Source: Winogradskyella haliclonae (GTDB lineage: Bacteria; Bacteroidota; Bacteroidia; Flavobacteriales; Flavobacteriaceae). Taken from it: a stretch of DNA of 64,000 nt. The number at the start of each line of letters is the position of its first letter. Positions within the stretch are counted from its first letter, which is position 1. Shown piece after piece: positions 1-10,200 of this stretch. The notes under the pieces are model-generated. The model made no database searches. It had not been told where the DNA came from and saw only the letters and a program-made list of their open reading frames with translations. The stretch is from assembly GCF_014635865.1 (NCBI RefSeq), contig NZ_BMDQ01000003.1, positions 186,001 to 250,000 on the forward strand, read 5' to 3'. The translations under genes and the position numbers were made by a program.

Positions 1-1
1 G

Positions 2-88
2 ACACTTGACAATATGTCTGACTTTAGCAAAACGGAGCAGTTATTGGAATCTAAAATTGATGCTATCTTAAAAGACATGAACATTTAG
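2..88 (+). CDS. C-terminal end of an unidentified protein (partial)
   Basis: The frame starting at base 2 is open from the window edge to a TAG at 86-88 and gives 28 residues ending in KDMNI. The following ABC transporter starts on the very next base, so the two are probably cotranscribed. The tail is charged and looks helical, but it is too short for a family assignment. Confidence 0.6.
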   Translation, partial: TLDNMSDFSKTEQLLESKIDAILKDMNI

Positions 89-1915
89 ATGAATTATTTC
101 AAACAAATTATTCGCTTTGCGTTACCTTATAAATCATATGCTGTTCTAAACGTCATATGCAATATTTTTTACGCACTCTTTTCTGGACTCTCTTTTATGG
201 TGTTGATGCCTTTATTAGAGGTTTTATTTAATCCAGAAGCGGAAAAACCAACTGTAAAACCTAGCTACGAAGGCTTTACAGAATTTGGTAACTATTTTAG
301 TAATAGCCTTAACTATTACATATCAGAAATGGCAGGTTCTGACGCTTCAAAAGCATTAATATTTGTAATAGCTCTTATAATCAGTGTTTTCTTTTTAAAG
401 AATCTTTTTAATTATTTAGCGATGTATTTTATTACATTTTTGCGCAACGGTGTATTAAAAGATTTACGTAACGACCTTTATGACAAAACTTTAGAACTAC
501 CTGTTTCATTTTATTCTGAAAAACGTAAAGGAGATGTTTTGGCACGTTTTGGCACTGATGTGTTAGAGATTCAACATTCTTTCCTTTCAATTTTAGAATT
601 AATATTTAGAGAGCCACTAACTATAATTTTTACCATATTGTTCATGCTCACAATCAGCGTGAAACTCACAATATTTGTTTTCATTTTTATTCCTATTTCA
701 GGGTTTATAATTTCATTAATCGGAAAAAGCTTAAAACGAAAATCAGACAAGGTCCAAAAAGAACAAGGCACATTTCTATCCATATTAGAAGAAACACTTA
801 GTGGTCTTAAGGTTATTAAGAGTTATAATTCTGAACGTAATTTTGCTGGAAAATTTCAAAACTCAACAAGTAGATTCTTTAAATTTTCAAATTCATTATT
901 AAACCGAACTAACCTAGCAAAGCCAACAAGTGAGTTTTTAGGTATTGGTGTAATAGGTATTTTACTTTGGTTTGGTGGACGAATGGTATTGGTTGACGGC
1001 TCTCTAGATGGTAAGCAATTTATCGTATTTATGGGCTTAGCCTATAATATTTTAACACCTGCAAAAGCAATAAGCAAAGCGAGTTATAGTGTTAAAAAAG
1101 GTAATGCCGCTGCCGAACGTGTTTTAGAAATTTTAAATACCAATTCACCACTAGAAGACAAATCAAAAGCAAAAACGAAAGACGATTTTACGTCAGAAAT
1201 TGGCATTAATAATATTTCATTTAAATACGAAGATGATTTAGTTTTAAAGAACTTTTCACTCAAAGTTCCAAAAGGAAAAAGTGTTGCTCTTGTGGGGCAA
1301 TCTGGAAGTGGGAAAAGTACTATTGCCAATTTGGCAACACGCTTTTATGATGTAAACCAAGGCAATATTAGTATTGACGGTGAAGATATTCGAGACTTAA
1401 AAAAGTCTTCACTTCGCGGATTAATGGGACTAGTAACCCAAGATTCTATTCTATTTAACGATACTGTAAAAAACAATATCCTAATTGGTAAAGAAGAAGC
1501 GTCTGATGATGAAGTTATTGACGCACTTAAAATTGCCAATGCCTGGGAGTTTGTAAAAGATTTACCAAATGGTATTGAAACAAATATTGGTGACGCTGGC
1601 GGCAAACTATCTGGCGGACAAAAACAACGTTTAAGTATCGCCCGCGCAGTACTTAAAAACCCACCAATTATGATTTTGGATGAGGCCACTTCTGCTCTCG
1701 ATACAGAAAGTGAACGTTTGGTACAGGTAGCATTGGAAAATATGATGAAAAACAGAACATCTATTGTTATTGCTCATCGTTTATCTACGATACAAAATGC
1801 AGACCAAATTGTAGTGATGTCTAAAGGCGAAATTGCCGAACAAGGGACTCATGAAGAGCTATTAGCAAAAGGTGGCGTCTACAAAAAGCTTGTCGAAATG
1901 CAGAGTTTCGAGTAA
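89..1915 (+). CDS. MsbA-type ABC exporter (fused permease and ATPase)
   Basis: A 608-residue half-transporter that should work as a homodimer in the inner membrane. The first about 330 residues form a six-helix ABC transmembrane domain. The ATPase follows, with Walker A GQSGSGKST near residue 403, signature LSGGQKQRLS near 507, Walker B MILDEAT near 528 and the switch His in IAHRLST. Length and layout match MsbA/multidrug exporters of the phylum, which flip lipid A precursors or export amphiphiles; the substrate cannot be read from the sequence. The ATG directly follows the stop codon of the upstream frame, suggesting translational coupling. The family assignment is firm, the lipid role is inference. 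Confidence 0.9.
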   Translation: MNYFKQIIRFALPYKSYAVLNVICNIFYALFSGLSFMVLMPLLEVLFNPEAEKPTVKPSYEGFTEFGNYFSNSLNYYISEMAGSDASKALIFVIALIISVFFLKNLFNYLAMYFITFLRNGVLKDLRNDLYDKTLELPVSFYSEKRKGDVLARFGTDVLEIQHSFLSILELIFREPLTIIFTILFMLTISVKLTIFVFIFIPISGFIISLIGKSLKRKSDKVQKEQGTFLSILEETLSGLKVIKSYNSERNFAGKFQNSTSRFFKFSNSLLNRTNLAKPTSEFLGIGVIGILLWFGGRMVLVDGSLDGKQFIVFMGLAYNILTPAKAISKASYSVKKGNAAAERVLEILNTNSPLEDKSKAKTKDDFTSEIGINNISFKYEDDLVLKNFSLKVPKGKSVALVGQSGSGKSTIANLATRFYDVNQGNISIDGEDIRDLKKSSLRGLMGLVTQDSILFNDTVKNNILIGKEEASDDEVIDALKIANAWEFVKDLPNGIETNIGDAGGKLSGGQKQRLSIARAVLKNPPIMILDEATSALDTESERLVQVALENMMKNRTSIVIAHRLSTIQNADQIVVMSKGEIAEQGTHEELLAKGGVYKKLVEMQSFE

Positions 1916-1984
1916 TTCTACAAAAATTCAACATTTTTTAAACCTTTTCTAATTACCTTAGTCAAAGCAACAAATCAAAAGTTT

Positions 1985-2527
1985 TTGACGGACGAATTAG
2001 ACCTAATAACGCGCTTAAAAGATACCGCTACCAAAGAGACTGCTTTTAGAGAGCTTTTAAGCCTCCATAAAGAACGGTTATATTGGCATATTCGTAAAAT
2101 TGTTATTAGTCATGATGATGCAGATGATGTGCTACAGAATACGTTTATAAAAGTCTTTAGAAGTATCGATAAGTTTAAGGGTGAAAGCAAACTGTTTTCT
2201 TGGATGTATCGTATTGCTACAAATGAGTCGATTACACATATAAACAAGAATGCTAAGCGATTAAAAATTTCTAATGAAGAAGCACAAACTAATGCTATCA
2301 ATAATCTAAAAGCCGATGTATATTTTGAAGGTGATGACATTCAGTTAAAACTTCAGAAAGCTATAGCAACTCTGCCCCATAAACAGCAAATGGTGTTTAA
2401 CATGAAATACTTTGACGATATGAAATACAAAGAAATTTCAGAAATCTTAGAAACAAGTGAAGGTGCATTAAAAGCTTCGTATCATATAGCAGTTAAAAAA
2501 ATAGAATTGTTTTTAACTTCAGATTAA
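1985..2527 (+). CDS. ECF-type RNA polymerase sigma factor
   Basis: A 180-residue sigma-70 family protein of the extracytoplasmic function type. Region 2 is visible as DDADDVLQNTFIKVFRSI followed by FSWMYRIATNESI. Region 4 is KQQMVFNMKYFDDMKYKEISEIL followed by the helix-turn-helix ETSEGALKASYH. The best start is a TTG at 1985: it gives the usual N-terminus (TDELDLITRLKD) and no ATG lies close by. It heads a three-gene set with a single-span membrane protein and a Spy-like periplasmic protein, which suggests an envelope-stress response. The target genes are not visible apart from possible autoregulation. Confidence 0.9.
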   Translation: MTDELDLITRLKDTATKETAFRELLSLHKERLYWHIRKIVISHDDADDVLQNTFIKVFRSIDKFKGESKLFSWMYRIATNESITHINKNAKRLKISNEEAQTNAINNLKADVYFEGDDIQLKLQKAIATLPHKQQMVFNMKYFDDMKYKEISEILETSEGALKASYHIAVKKIELFLTSD

Positions 2528-2562
2528 ACCTTTTAGTAATCTAGAAGTCATAGAAATAGAAA

Positions 2563-3066
2563 ATGAAAAAAGATAAATTACATAACATTAATTCAACTGG
2601 GTTTAAGGCTCCAAAAGATTATTTTGAATCCTTTGATGAGAAGCTAATGCAGCGCTTAGAAGAAAATATTTCTATAAAAGGTATTACTGCTACTGGGTTT
2701 AATATCCCTAAAGATTATTTTGATACCGTCGAATCAAAAATTCTTGATAAAGTTAATGAAGAGAACAAAACGAAAGTCATTAGCCTATTTTCAAGAAAAC
2801 ACATGTATTATGTTTCTGGTATCGCGGCTTCTCTCCTATTCTTATTTGCCATTTTTATAAACAACTCAAATGCTGAGGAATTATCTGTAGAAATGGTAGA
2901 AAGCTACTTTGCAGATAGTGATTTGGACAGTTATGAATTGGCCGAGTTATTATCTGACGCAGATGTATTAGAAGATAACTTTACCTTAATAGAAACAGAA
3001 TACAACGAAGAAAATCTAGAGGAATACCTATTAGAAAACGCAGATATAGAAGCTTTTTTAGAATAA
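2563..3066 (+). CDS. Single-span membrane protein, probable sigma-factor partner
   Basis: A 167-residue protein with no catalytic motif that I recognise. The N-terminal cytoplasmic part carries the same motif twice, GFKAPKDYFESFDEKL at about residues 13-28 and GFNIPKDYFDTVESKI at about 45-60. One membrane helix (about 81-100, beginning MYYVSGIAASLL) is followed by a strongly acidic extracytoplasmic tail. Its position 35 bases after the ECF sigma gene and its topology fit an anti-sigma or sensor role, but it has no canonical zinc anti-sigma motif. The role is inferred from context. Confidence 0.7.
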   Translation: MKKDKLHNINSTGFKAPKDYFESFDEKLMQRLEENISIKGITATGFNIPKDYFDTVESKILDKVNEENKTKVISLFSRKHMYYVSGIAASLLFLFAIFINNSNAEELSVEMVESYFADSDLDSYELAELLSDADVLEDNFTLIETEYNEENLEEYLLENADIEAFLE

Positions 3067-3082
3067 AAAAACAATATTAAAA

Positions 3083-3538
3083 ATGAAACAAATAATTACC
3101 ATACTTTTAATTTTTACAGGGCTTTTAAGTCTTGCACAACCGCCGAAAGACGGAAAAATGAAGGAACGTATAAGAACTCAGAAAATAGCTTTTATTACTG
3201 AAAAATTAGCATTAACTGCGGATGAAGCTCAGAAATTTTGGCCAATCTACAATCAATTTGACGACACTTCGAATAAAATCAAGTCTGAATACTTTAGACC
3301 AATAATGCGTAAAATGCGTAGGAATCAAGACGTATCGGATAGTGAAGCCAATTCTTTTTTAGAACAAATAATTGAGGGCGAAAATAAAATGCACCTAGCA
3401 AAACAAAAACTTTTGAAAGATTTAAAATCTGCAATCCCTGCAAAAAAAATCATTCGATTAAAAGTAGTTGAAGATGAATTTAATAGACAATTGTTAAAAC
3501 GTCTCGAAAAGTTTAAAAATAGGAGAAAGAAAGATTAA
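3083..3538 (+). CDS. Spy/CpxP-like periplasmic sensor protein
   Basis: A 151-residue secreted protein with a signal peptide (MKQIITILLIFTGLLSLAQ) and a highly charged helical body. The segment LALTADEAQKFWPIYNQFD resembles the LTxxEA repeats of Spy/CpxP-type chaperones and stress sensors. It is the last gene of the sigma, membrane protein and Spy-like set and is followed at once by a strong hairpin terminator. Family knowledge suggests it binds unfolded periplasmic proteins or modulates the sensor encoded just upstream. No enzymatic residues are apparent. Confidence 0.75.
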   Translation: MKQIITILLIFTGLLSLAQPPKDGKMKERIRTQKIAFITEKLALTADEAQKFWPIYNQFDDTSNKIKSEYFRPIMRKMRRNQDVSDSEANSFLEQIIEGENKMHLAKQKLLKDLKSAIPAKKIIRLKVVEDEFNRQLLKRLEKFKNRRKKD

Positions 3539-3540
3539 AA

Positions 3541-3569
3541 AAGAAGCCCAGTGAGGCTTCTTTTTTTAT
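3541..3569. terminator. Bidirectional hairpin terminator
   Basis: Eight-base arms AAGAAGCC (3541-3548) and GGCTTCTT (3555-3562) enclose a 6-base loop and are followed by a T-run on the + strand. An A-run precedes the left arm, so the hairpin can also end transcription of the convergent lipoprotein gene whose stop lies at 3566. Confidence 0.85.
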
Positions 3570-4651
3570 CTAAATATCAGTTTACTTATACGTCCACGAC
3601 CTGCAGCATAGGCAATAGAATCGTTTAAAAAACGTATGATATAAAAACCTTCGTCACTAAGGTGTTCCCATGATTTCCCTCCATCATTACTATAATCAAT
3701 ACCTTTAAAACCAACGGTCACCAATTCTTGCGCATTGCTATTAGGTATGTACTGCACACAACTTCTATAACCCGGTGATTGTCCGTCAGCTAAAACTTGC
3801 CATGTTTTCCCACCGTCTTGTGTTCTTATCTTGTTAGATAGTGTGTCATTTGGCTTTGTATAATCTCCTCCAATAGCAAATCCGTTTTTAGCATCATAAA
3901 AATCCAGAGAATACATTCCGGTAGTTGGTTTGCCCTGTACAATTGGTGTATCATATACTTCCCAAGACTTACCTTTATCAGAAGAATACATAATACGACT
4001 AACCATACCACCAGTAGCAATCCAAGTCTCATCACCAACTATAGTGATATTAGTATCGCTTGCAGCAAACGCCGCTTCACCTTCAATTGCTTTTGGTAAA
4101 TCATCACAAGATAGTTTAGTCCATGACTCACCACCATCACGTGTTATAATTATACTTATACAACCATCTGTTGGGTCACCCATAGCTATACCTTCTTGCT
4201 CATTCCAAAAGCTCATAGAGTCATAGAATACGTTTTCATGCAATTCTTCATAAACCAATTTTGGGTTAGTAGACTTCCTAGCAAGCTTATATAACCTTGC
4301 GGGATTACCAATAGTTACAGCAAACATAGTTCCGTTAACAATTTCTATAGCTCTAAAATTTAGCGGTTTATCATCATAAGTCATTACATTTTTAAAATGC
4401 TGTTTTCCGTTACTTACTTTAAAGTCATCCAAACTCAACTTTAATTCTTTATTTAAAGCACGTTTTCCAATGTGGTCTGAAGCCCCATAAAATAAATACT
4501 CTTCATTAAACTCTAATGCTCTAATGCTAACTGTAGAATCTTTGAGAATAGGTGTAATCGCAACCTTCGAAATTTTTTCTGGTCTTTTATAATCGTCTTT
4601 ACAAGAAACAATTGCAACAAAACATAACAGTAGAATAAGGTTTTTCATCAT
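3566..4651 (-). CDS. YCF48/BNR-type beta-propeller lipoprotein
   Basis: A 361-residue lipoprotein. The signal peptide ends in a lipobox (VAIVSC, Cys 17), predicting attachment to the envelope. The body contains repeats of the BNR/YCF48 type such as TRDGGESWTKL, SSDKGKSWEVY, TQDGGKTWQVL and SNDGGKSWEHL, which build a seven-bladed beta-propeller. Relatives are often labelled oxidoreductase in databases, but no redox motif is present. YCF48 relatives assist photosystem II assembly in phototrophs; in flavobacteria the job is unknown. It is transcribed alone, convergent to the sigma operon. Confidence 0.8.
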   Translation of the reverse strand: MMKNLILLLCFVAIVSCKDDYKRPEKISKVAITPILKDSTVSIRALEFNEEYLFYGASDHIGKRALNKELKLSLDDFKVSNGKQHFKNVMTYDDKPLNFRAIEIVNGTMFAVTIGNPARLYKLARKSTNPKLVYEELHENVFYDSMSFWNEQEGIAMGDPTDGCISIIITRDGGESWTKLSCDDLPKAIEGEAAFAASDTNITIVGDETWIATGGMVSRIMYSSDKGKSWEVYDTPIVQGKPTTGMYSLDFYDAKNGFAIGGDYTKPNDTLSNKIRTQDGGKTWQVLADGQSPGYRSCVQYIPNSNAQELVTVGFKGIDYSNDGGKSWEHLSDEGFYIIRFLNDSIAYAAGRGRISKLIFR

Positions 4652-4718
4652 ATAGGATTTTCTGGACTAAAACTACATAAAATAGTTATTAATTAATGTT
4701 TCATCATAAACATTTGTG

Positions 4719-4726
4719 TACCTTTG
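4719..4726 (+). promoter_or_regulatory. Bacteroidota -7 element (TACCTTTG) of the methyltransferase gene
   Basis: TACCTTTG is a perfect TAnnTTTG match. A start of transcription about 7 bases downstream gives a leader of roughly a dozen bases to the ATG at 4746. This rules out an in-frame ATG at 4716, which would lie inside the promoter. Confidence 0.6.
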
Positions 4727-4745
4727 CACGCTATTATTTAGTACT

Positions 4746-5960
4746 ATGCGACTACACAGAAATTTATGCTTTGCCGTAATTGATGGATTACACCTTATTT
4801 TTAATGAAGGTGAATATGCCGATAAGGTTGTACAACAACTTCTAAAGCGTGATAAACGCTGGGGAAGTCGTGATAGAGGTTTTGTTGCAGAAACAGTTTA
4901 TCAAATTGTAAGATATAAGAGATTATATGCCGAAATAGCAGATGTAAAAGAGCCTTTTCATCGTGATAGCTTATGGCGAATTTTTGCTGTATGGGCCACT
5001 TTAAGAGGCATCAAGCTTCCTGATTGGAAATATTTTACAGATACGCCAACAAGAAAGATTAAAGGGCGATTTGATGAGCTTTCAAAAACCAGAAAACTCA
5101 GAGAGTCTATTCCTGACTGGATGGAAAACTTAGGTCTTGAAGAGTTAGGTGAAAAATTATGGACTGCAGAAATTGCAATGCAAAATCAGCAAGCTGATGT
5201 AATTCTTAGAGTAAACACATTAAAGACCACTAAAAAAGACCTTCAACTCAAACTACAATCAGAAGACATAGAAACAGAGTTTCTATCAAATCATCCATCA
5301 GCATTAAAATTAGTGGAGCGTGCAAATGTTTTTAAAACTGAAGCCTTTAAAAATGGTTGGTTCGAGGTTCAAGATGCGTCTTCACAGTTAGTTGCTGACT
5401 TCTTGGATGTAAAACCGGGCATGAAAGTTGTAGATGTATGTGCAGGTGCAGGTGGTAAAACATTGCATTTGGCATCTTTGATGGAAAACAAAGGACAAAT
5501 CATTGCGATGGATATTTACGAAAGTAAATTGAAGAAACTTAAAATTAGAGCACGTAGAAATGGTGTTCATAATATTGAGCTTAAAGCAATAGAGTCTACA
5601 AAACCTATTAAGAAATTACATGGTAAAGCCGATAGATTATTAATCGATGCACCGTGTTCTGGTTTAGGGGTTTTAAGACGTAATCCTGATGCAAAATGGA
5701 AATTACAACCTGAGTTTATAGATAATATCAAAAAAACTCAAGAGGAAGTTTTAGAGCAATACTCTAAAATGGTAAAAGATGGAGGAAAGATGGTGTACGC
5801 TACATGCTCTATTTTACCCTCTGAAAATGAAAAACAAGTTGAAAAATTCTTAACTTCGGAAAATGGAAAGAATTTTAAACTTATAAAAGATAAAAAAATA
5901 TTAGCCCACAAATCTGGCTTTGATGGTTTTTATATGGCCTTGCTAGAAAAAAACAATTAA
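4746..5960 (+). CDS. RsmB-like 16S rRNA cytosine-C5 methyltransferase
   Basis: A 404-residue S-adenosylmethionine-dependent RNA m5C methyltransferase of the RsmB/NOL1/Nop2 family. The N-terminal region (GSRDRGFVAETVYQIV) is the NusB-like RNA-binding part. The SAM-binding motif is VVDVCAGAGGKTLHLAS near residue 228. The two signature cysteines are in DAPCSGLGVL near 302 and ATCSILPSEN near 355; the second is the nucleophile in the family. The ATG at 4746 (MRLHRNLCFAV) is preferred over the in-frame ATG at 4716 because the promoter lies between them and family members begin with this sequence. The cognate rRNA position is inference. Confidence 0.88.
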   Translation: MRLHRNLCFAVIDGLHLIFNEGEYADKVVQQLLKRDKRWGSRDRGFVAETVYQIVRYKRLYAEIADVKEPFHRDSLWRIFAVWATLRGIKLPDWKYFTDTPTRKIKGRFDELSKTRKLRESIPDWMENLGLEELGEKLWTAEIAMQNQQADVILRVNTLKTTKKDLQLKLQSEDIETEFLSNHPSALKLVERANVFKTEAFKNGWFEVQDASSQLVADFLDVKPGMKVVDVCAGAGGKTLHLASLMENKGQIIAMDIYESKLKKLKIRARRNGVHNIELKAIESTKPIKKLHGKADRLLIDAPCSGLGVLRRNPDAKWKLQPEFIDNIKKTQEEVLEQYSKMVKDGGKMVYATCSILPSENEKQVEKFLTSENGKNFKLIKDKKILAHKSGFDGFYMALLEKNN

Positions 5961-5962
5961 TT

Positions 5963-7084
5963 ATGAAACACATCTACCTGCTCTTTTTATTAACTATTTC
6001 TTTTGGTTTTTCCCAAATACCTTCTGATTATTACGATTCAGCCAATGGTCTAACTGGTTATGCCTTAAAAACACAACTAAAGAATATTATTAGTGCAGGT
6101 CATGTTGACCAAGGTTATGGAGCATTGTACACAGGTTATTTAACTACTGATAATGATGACTTTTTTGAAGACGACGATACCGTTCTAGACATGTATTCAG
6201 AAAGACCAAGTGCTAGTGACCCATATAACTATGACCATGACACAAATGGTGGTAGTCCAGGAGGTGATGCATGTGGTAATTTTAATGGTGAAGGTCAGTG
6301 CTATAATAGAGAACACCTTTTTCCTCAAGGTTTTTTTGACAGTGCTAATCCAATGCGAACTGATATTCATCATGTAGTACCTACTGATGGAAGAGTTAAT
6401 GGCTTTAGAAGCAATTTTCCATTTGGAGAAGTAGGAACAAATTTAGTTTCACAGAACGGTATTACAAATCCAACTCAAAATGGATCTAAGTTAGGTAATT
6501 GTATTTCGCCGGGTTATACTGGGACCGTTTTTGAACCAATTGATGAGTTTAAAGGTGATATTGCTAGAATGTTATTATATTTTGCTGTAAGATATGAAGA
6601 TAACTGGGATGATTCTGGTTGGGACTCTCATACAGTTCCTAATAATCCTTTAAATGGAACAAGCGACCAATTTTATGAAACTTGGTACATAAACTTATTG
6701 TACAAATGGCATACTGAAGACCCTGTTAGTCCTAGAGAAATTGCCAGAAATACTGCAGCATATAATTTTCAAGGCAATGCCAATCCATTTATTGACCATC
6801 CTGAGTATGTATTAGAAGCATGGTTTAGTGTTTTGTCAATAGATAACTTCCAACAAGCAGAAATTAAAATATATCCAAATCCGGTAAGTGGAAATGAAAT
6901 TACAATTACTTCTACTCAGGATATTTTAGTCGAGGTTTACGATGTATTAGGTAAAAGAGTGAAACAACAAAACATCATAGCTAATCACAAAAAGCTAAAT
7001 ATTGCTGGACTTAAAAAAGGCATTTATCTTCTTAGGTTAAAAACTGATAGCGGTACTATAACTAAAAAATTAATTAGACAATAA
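5963..7084 (+). CDS. Secreted endonuclease I (EndA family) with a T9SS sorting domain
   Basis: A 373-residue secreted nuclease with a signal peptide (MKHIYLLFLLTISFGFSQ). The catalytic region holds NREHLFPQGFF near residue 114 and DIHHVVPTDGRVNGFRSNFP near 134, the hallmark of the EndA/Endonuclease I family of non-specific DNases. Residues about 299-373 form a type A type IX secretion signal domain (IYPNP at its start, GIYLLRLKTDSG near its end). The enzyme is therefore expected to be released or anchored at the cell surface, feeding on extracellular DNA. It begins 2 bases after the methyltransferase stop and ends at a strong terminator. Confidence 0.9.
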   Translation: MKHIYLLFLLTISFGFSQIPSDYYDSANGLTGYALKTQLKNIISAGHVDQGYGALYTGYLTTDNDDFFEDDDTVLDMYSERPSASDPYNYDHDTNGGSPGGDACGNFNGEGQCYNREHLFPQGFFDSANPMRTDIHHVVPTDGRVNGFRSNFPFGEVGTNLVSQNGITNPTQNGSKLGNCISPGYTGTVFEPIDEFKGDIARMLLYFAVRYEDNWDDSGWDSHTVPNNPLNGTSDQFYETWYINLLYKWHTEDPVSPREIARNTAAYNFQGNANPFIDHPEYVLEAWFSVLSIDNFQQAEIKIYPNPVSGNEITITSTQDILVEVYDVLGKRVKQQNIIANHKKLNIAGLKKGIYLLRLKTDSGTITKKLIRQ

Positions 7085-7087
7085 CGT

Positions 7088-7112
7088 AAAAGCGACCAAA
7101 TGGTCGCTTTTT
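7088..7112 (+). terminator. Hairpin terminator after the nuclease gene
   Basis: Arms AGCGACCA (7091-7098) and TGGTCGCT (7101-7108), extended by A/T pairs, around a 2-base centre and followed by a T-run. Confidence 0.85.
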
Positions 7113-7220
7113 TATTTAATAACTTAGTGTATAACTATCCATTTTCATTAAAATAAATTATAATAAATACACTTAAAAAAAGTAAATTTACAGCTTCAAA
7201 ACACAACATAATCTTACATA

Positions 7221-10200
7221 ATGATTCACTTCTTCGGAAACCAAAACAGTAAAGTATTTGCTGTTCAAGCAACAAAAGAATTATCAACAGAAACCATAGC
7301 AAAATTGGTATGGTTATTTGGCGACCAACCAAAATTAGAGCAAGCATCAATCGATGCTTTTTTTGTTGGACCACGCGCCGCTATGATTACACCATGGAGC
7401 ACAAACGCAGTAGAAATTACCCAAAATATGGGTATTGATGGCATCATCAGAATTGAAGAATTTCAGGCTTCAACAGAAGCTTCAAAGGATTATGACCCAA
7501 TGATTTCTGAAAAATTCAACGGATTACATCAAGATGTTTTTACAATTAATATTCAGCCTGAAACTATTTTAGAAATTGAAGATATTTCTGCTTATAACAA
7601 ACAAGAGGGTTTAGCCTTAAGTAATGAAGAAATTGAATATCTAAACAATGTTTCAAAAAAAATTGGTCGTCCATTAACGGATTCTGAAGTGTTTGGTTTT
7701 TCTCAAGTCAATTCTGAGCACTGTCGTCATAAAATTTTCAATGGAACATTTATCATTGATGGCGAAGAAAAGCCGACTTCGCTTTTCAAAATGATTAAAG
7801 AAACCTCGAAACAAAATCCCAACGATATTGTCTCGGCATACAAAGATAATGTTGCCTTCATAAAAGGACCTAAAGTGGAACAATTTGCACCAAAACGAGC
7901 AGATATACCAGACTATTACACAACTGAAGATTACGAATCTGTTATCTCATTAAAGGCTGAAACTCATAATTTCCCAACGACTGTAGAACCGTTTAACGGT
8001 GCTGCTACTGGTTCTGGTGGTGAAATTAGAGATAGACTAGCAGGAGGAAAAGGTTCTTTACCTTTAGCAGGTACAGCTGTGTATATGACCTCTTATTCAC
8101 GCTTAGAAGAAAATCGCCCTTGGGAACAAAAATTTGAAGCTAGAAAATGGCTTTACCAGACACCAATCGATATTTTGATAAAAGCATCAAATGGTGCGTC
8201 AGACTTTGGAAACAAATTTGGACAACCGCTTATATGTGGATCAGTTCTAACTTTTGAACATGAGCAAGACAATCGTAAACTTGGTTATGACAAAGTCATC
8301 ATGCAAGCTGGAGGTATTGGTTACGGAAAAGCTGACCAAGCACTAAAAGACACACCTAAAGAAGGCGATAAAATTGTGATTCTTGGTGGTGAAAATTACC
8401 GCATTGGTATGGGTGGTGCTGCAGTATCTTCTGCAGATACTGGCGAGTTTTCAACCGGAATTGAATTGAATGCTGTACAACGCTCAAACCCAGAAATGCA
8501 GAAACGTGCCGCAAACGCTATTCGTGGTATGGTTGAAAGCGAAGACAACTATATTGTTTCTATTCACGACCATGGCGCAGGAGGGCATCTTAACTGTTTA
8601 TCTGAATTGGTAGAAGATACTGGCGGGAAAATAGACTTGGACAAATTACCAGTAGGTGACCCAACTTTATCGGATAAAGAAATAATCGGTAACGAATCTC
8701 AAGAACGCATGGGATTAGTTATTGCCGAAAAACATCTAGATACACTTCATAAAATTGCAAAAAGAGAACGTTCTCCAATTTACCAAGTTGGTGATGTTAC
8801 TGGTGATGACCGATTTACATTTGAATCGAAATCTAATGGAAATAAACCAATGGATTTAGGACTTGAGGATATGTTTGGTAGTTCGCCACAAACGATAATG
8901 ACAGATAGTACTGTTGACCATAATTATGGAGTAATTTTATACAATCCTGATGATTTTTACAACTATTTAGATCAAGTCCTTCAACTCGAAGCTGTGGCTT
9001 GCAAAGATTGGCTTACAAACAAGGTTGACCGTTGTGTAGGTGGAAAAGTAGCTAAGCAACAATGCGCCGGCCCTTTACAATTGCCGTTAAATAATGTTGG
9101 TATAATGGCATTAGATTATAATGGAAAGGAAGGTATTGCCACTTCAATTGGACACTCACCAATTTCAGGATTAATTAATCCTGTTGCTGGAAGTAGAAAT
9201 AGTATTACCGAAGCCTTAACAAACATTATTTGGGCACCGCTTAAAGATGGACTTAAAAGTGTATCGCTTTCTGCAAATTGGATGTGGCCATGTAAAAATG
9301 AAGGTGAAGATGCTAGACTTTATGAAGCTGTAAAAGCAATTTCTGAGTTTTCTATTGATTTGGGAATTAATGTTCCAACAGGAAAAGATTCCCTGTCAAT
9401 GAAGCAAAAATATTCTGATGGCGAAGTCATTTCTCCAGGTACGGTTATCATTTCTGCAGCTGCAAATTGTAACAATATTACTAATGTTATAGAACCCGTT
9501 TTACAAAAAGGAAAAGGAAATATCTATTACATTAATATTTCTCAAGACGCGTTTAACTTAGGTGGAAGTAGTTTTGCACAAATCAATAATAAAATTGGTA
9601 ACGAAACACCAAATGTAAAAAGTGCTACTTACGTTAAAACAGTTTTTAATACTATTCAAAAGCTTATAAAAAATAAAAAAATTGTTGCGGGTCATGATGT
9701 AGCTTCAGGTGGTTTAATAACAACATTATTAGAATTATGCTTTGCTGAAAATAATATTGGAGCTGAATTAGATATTACAGGATTGCAACAAAAAGACAGT
9801 ATAAAAGCGCTTTTTGCGGAAAATGCTGGTATTGTTTTTCAAGCTGAGGATGATTCAATTGAGACCATTTTATCTGAAGCCCAAATTGATTTTTTAAATA
9901 TCGGAAAAGTCACTGAAAGTGATGTCCTAAGCATTATCAATCATGAAGAAGTCTATACCATGACGGTCTCACGTTTAAGAGATATGTGGTACAAAACCTC
10001 TTTCCTCCTCGACCAAAAACAAACGGCTAATGGTTTGGCAACAGCAAGATTAGAAAACTATAAAAATCAGCCATTAAACTATAAATTTCCTTCAGGTTTT
10101 GATGGTGTTTTAAAAGATTATAGGTATCATTCAAATAAACCAAAAGCTGCTATTATCCGTGAAAAAGGAAGTAATTCCGAACGCGAAATGGCCAACGCCA

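Noticed and set aside
3566-4651. Oxidoreductase label for the YCF48-like protein
   Set aside because: Only BNR/YCF48 propeller repeats are visible; no cofactor or redox motif.
4716-4745. ATG at 4716 as start of the RsmB-like gene
   Set aside because: The -7 element TACCTTTG overlaps this ATG, and the family N-terminus begins at 4746.
7085-7220. Purine riboswitch before purL
   Set aside because: No conserved three-way junction pattern; the leader is short, AT-rich and unstructured apart from the upstream terminator.
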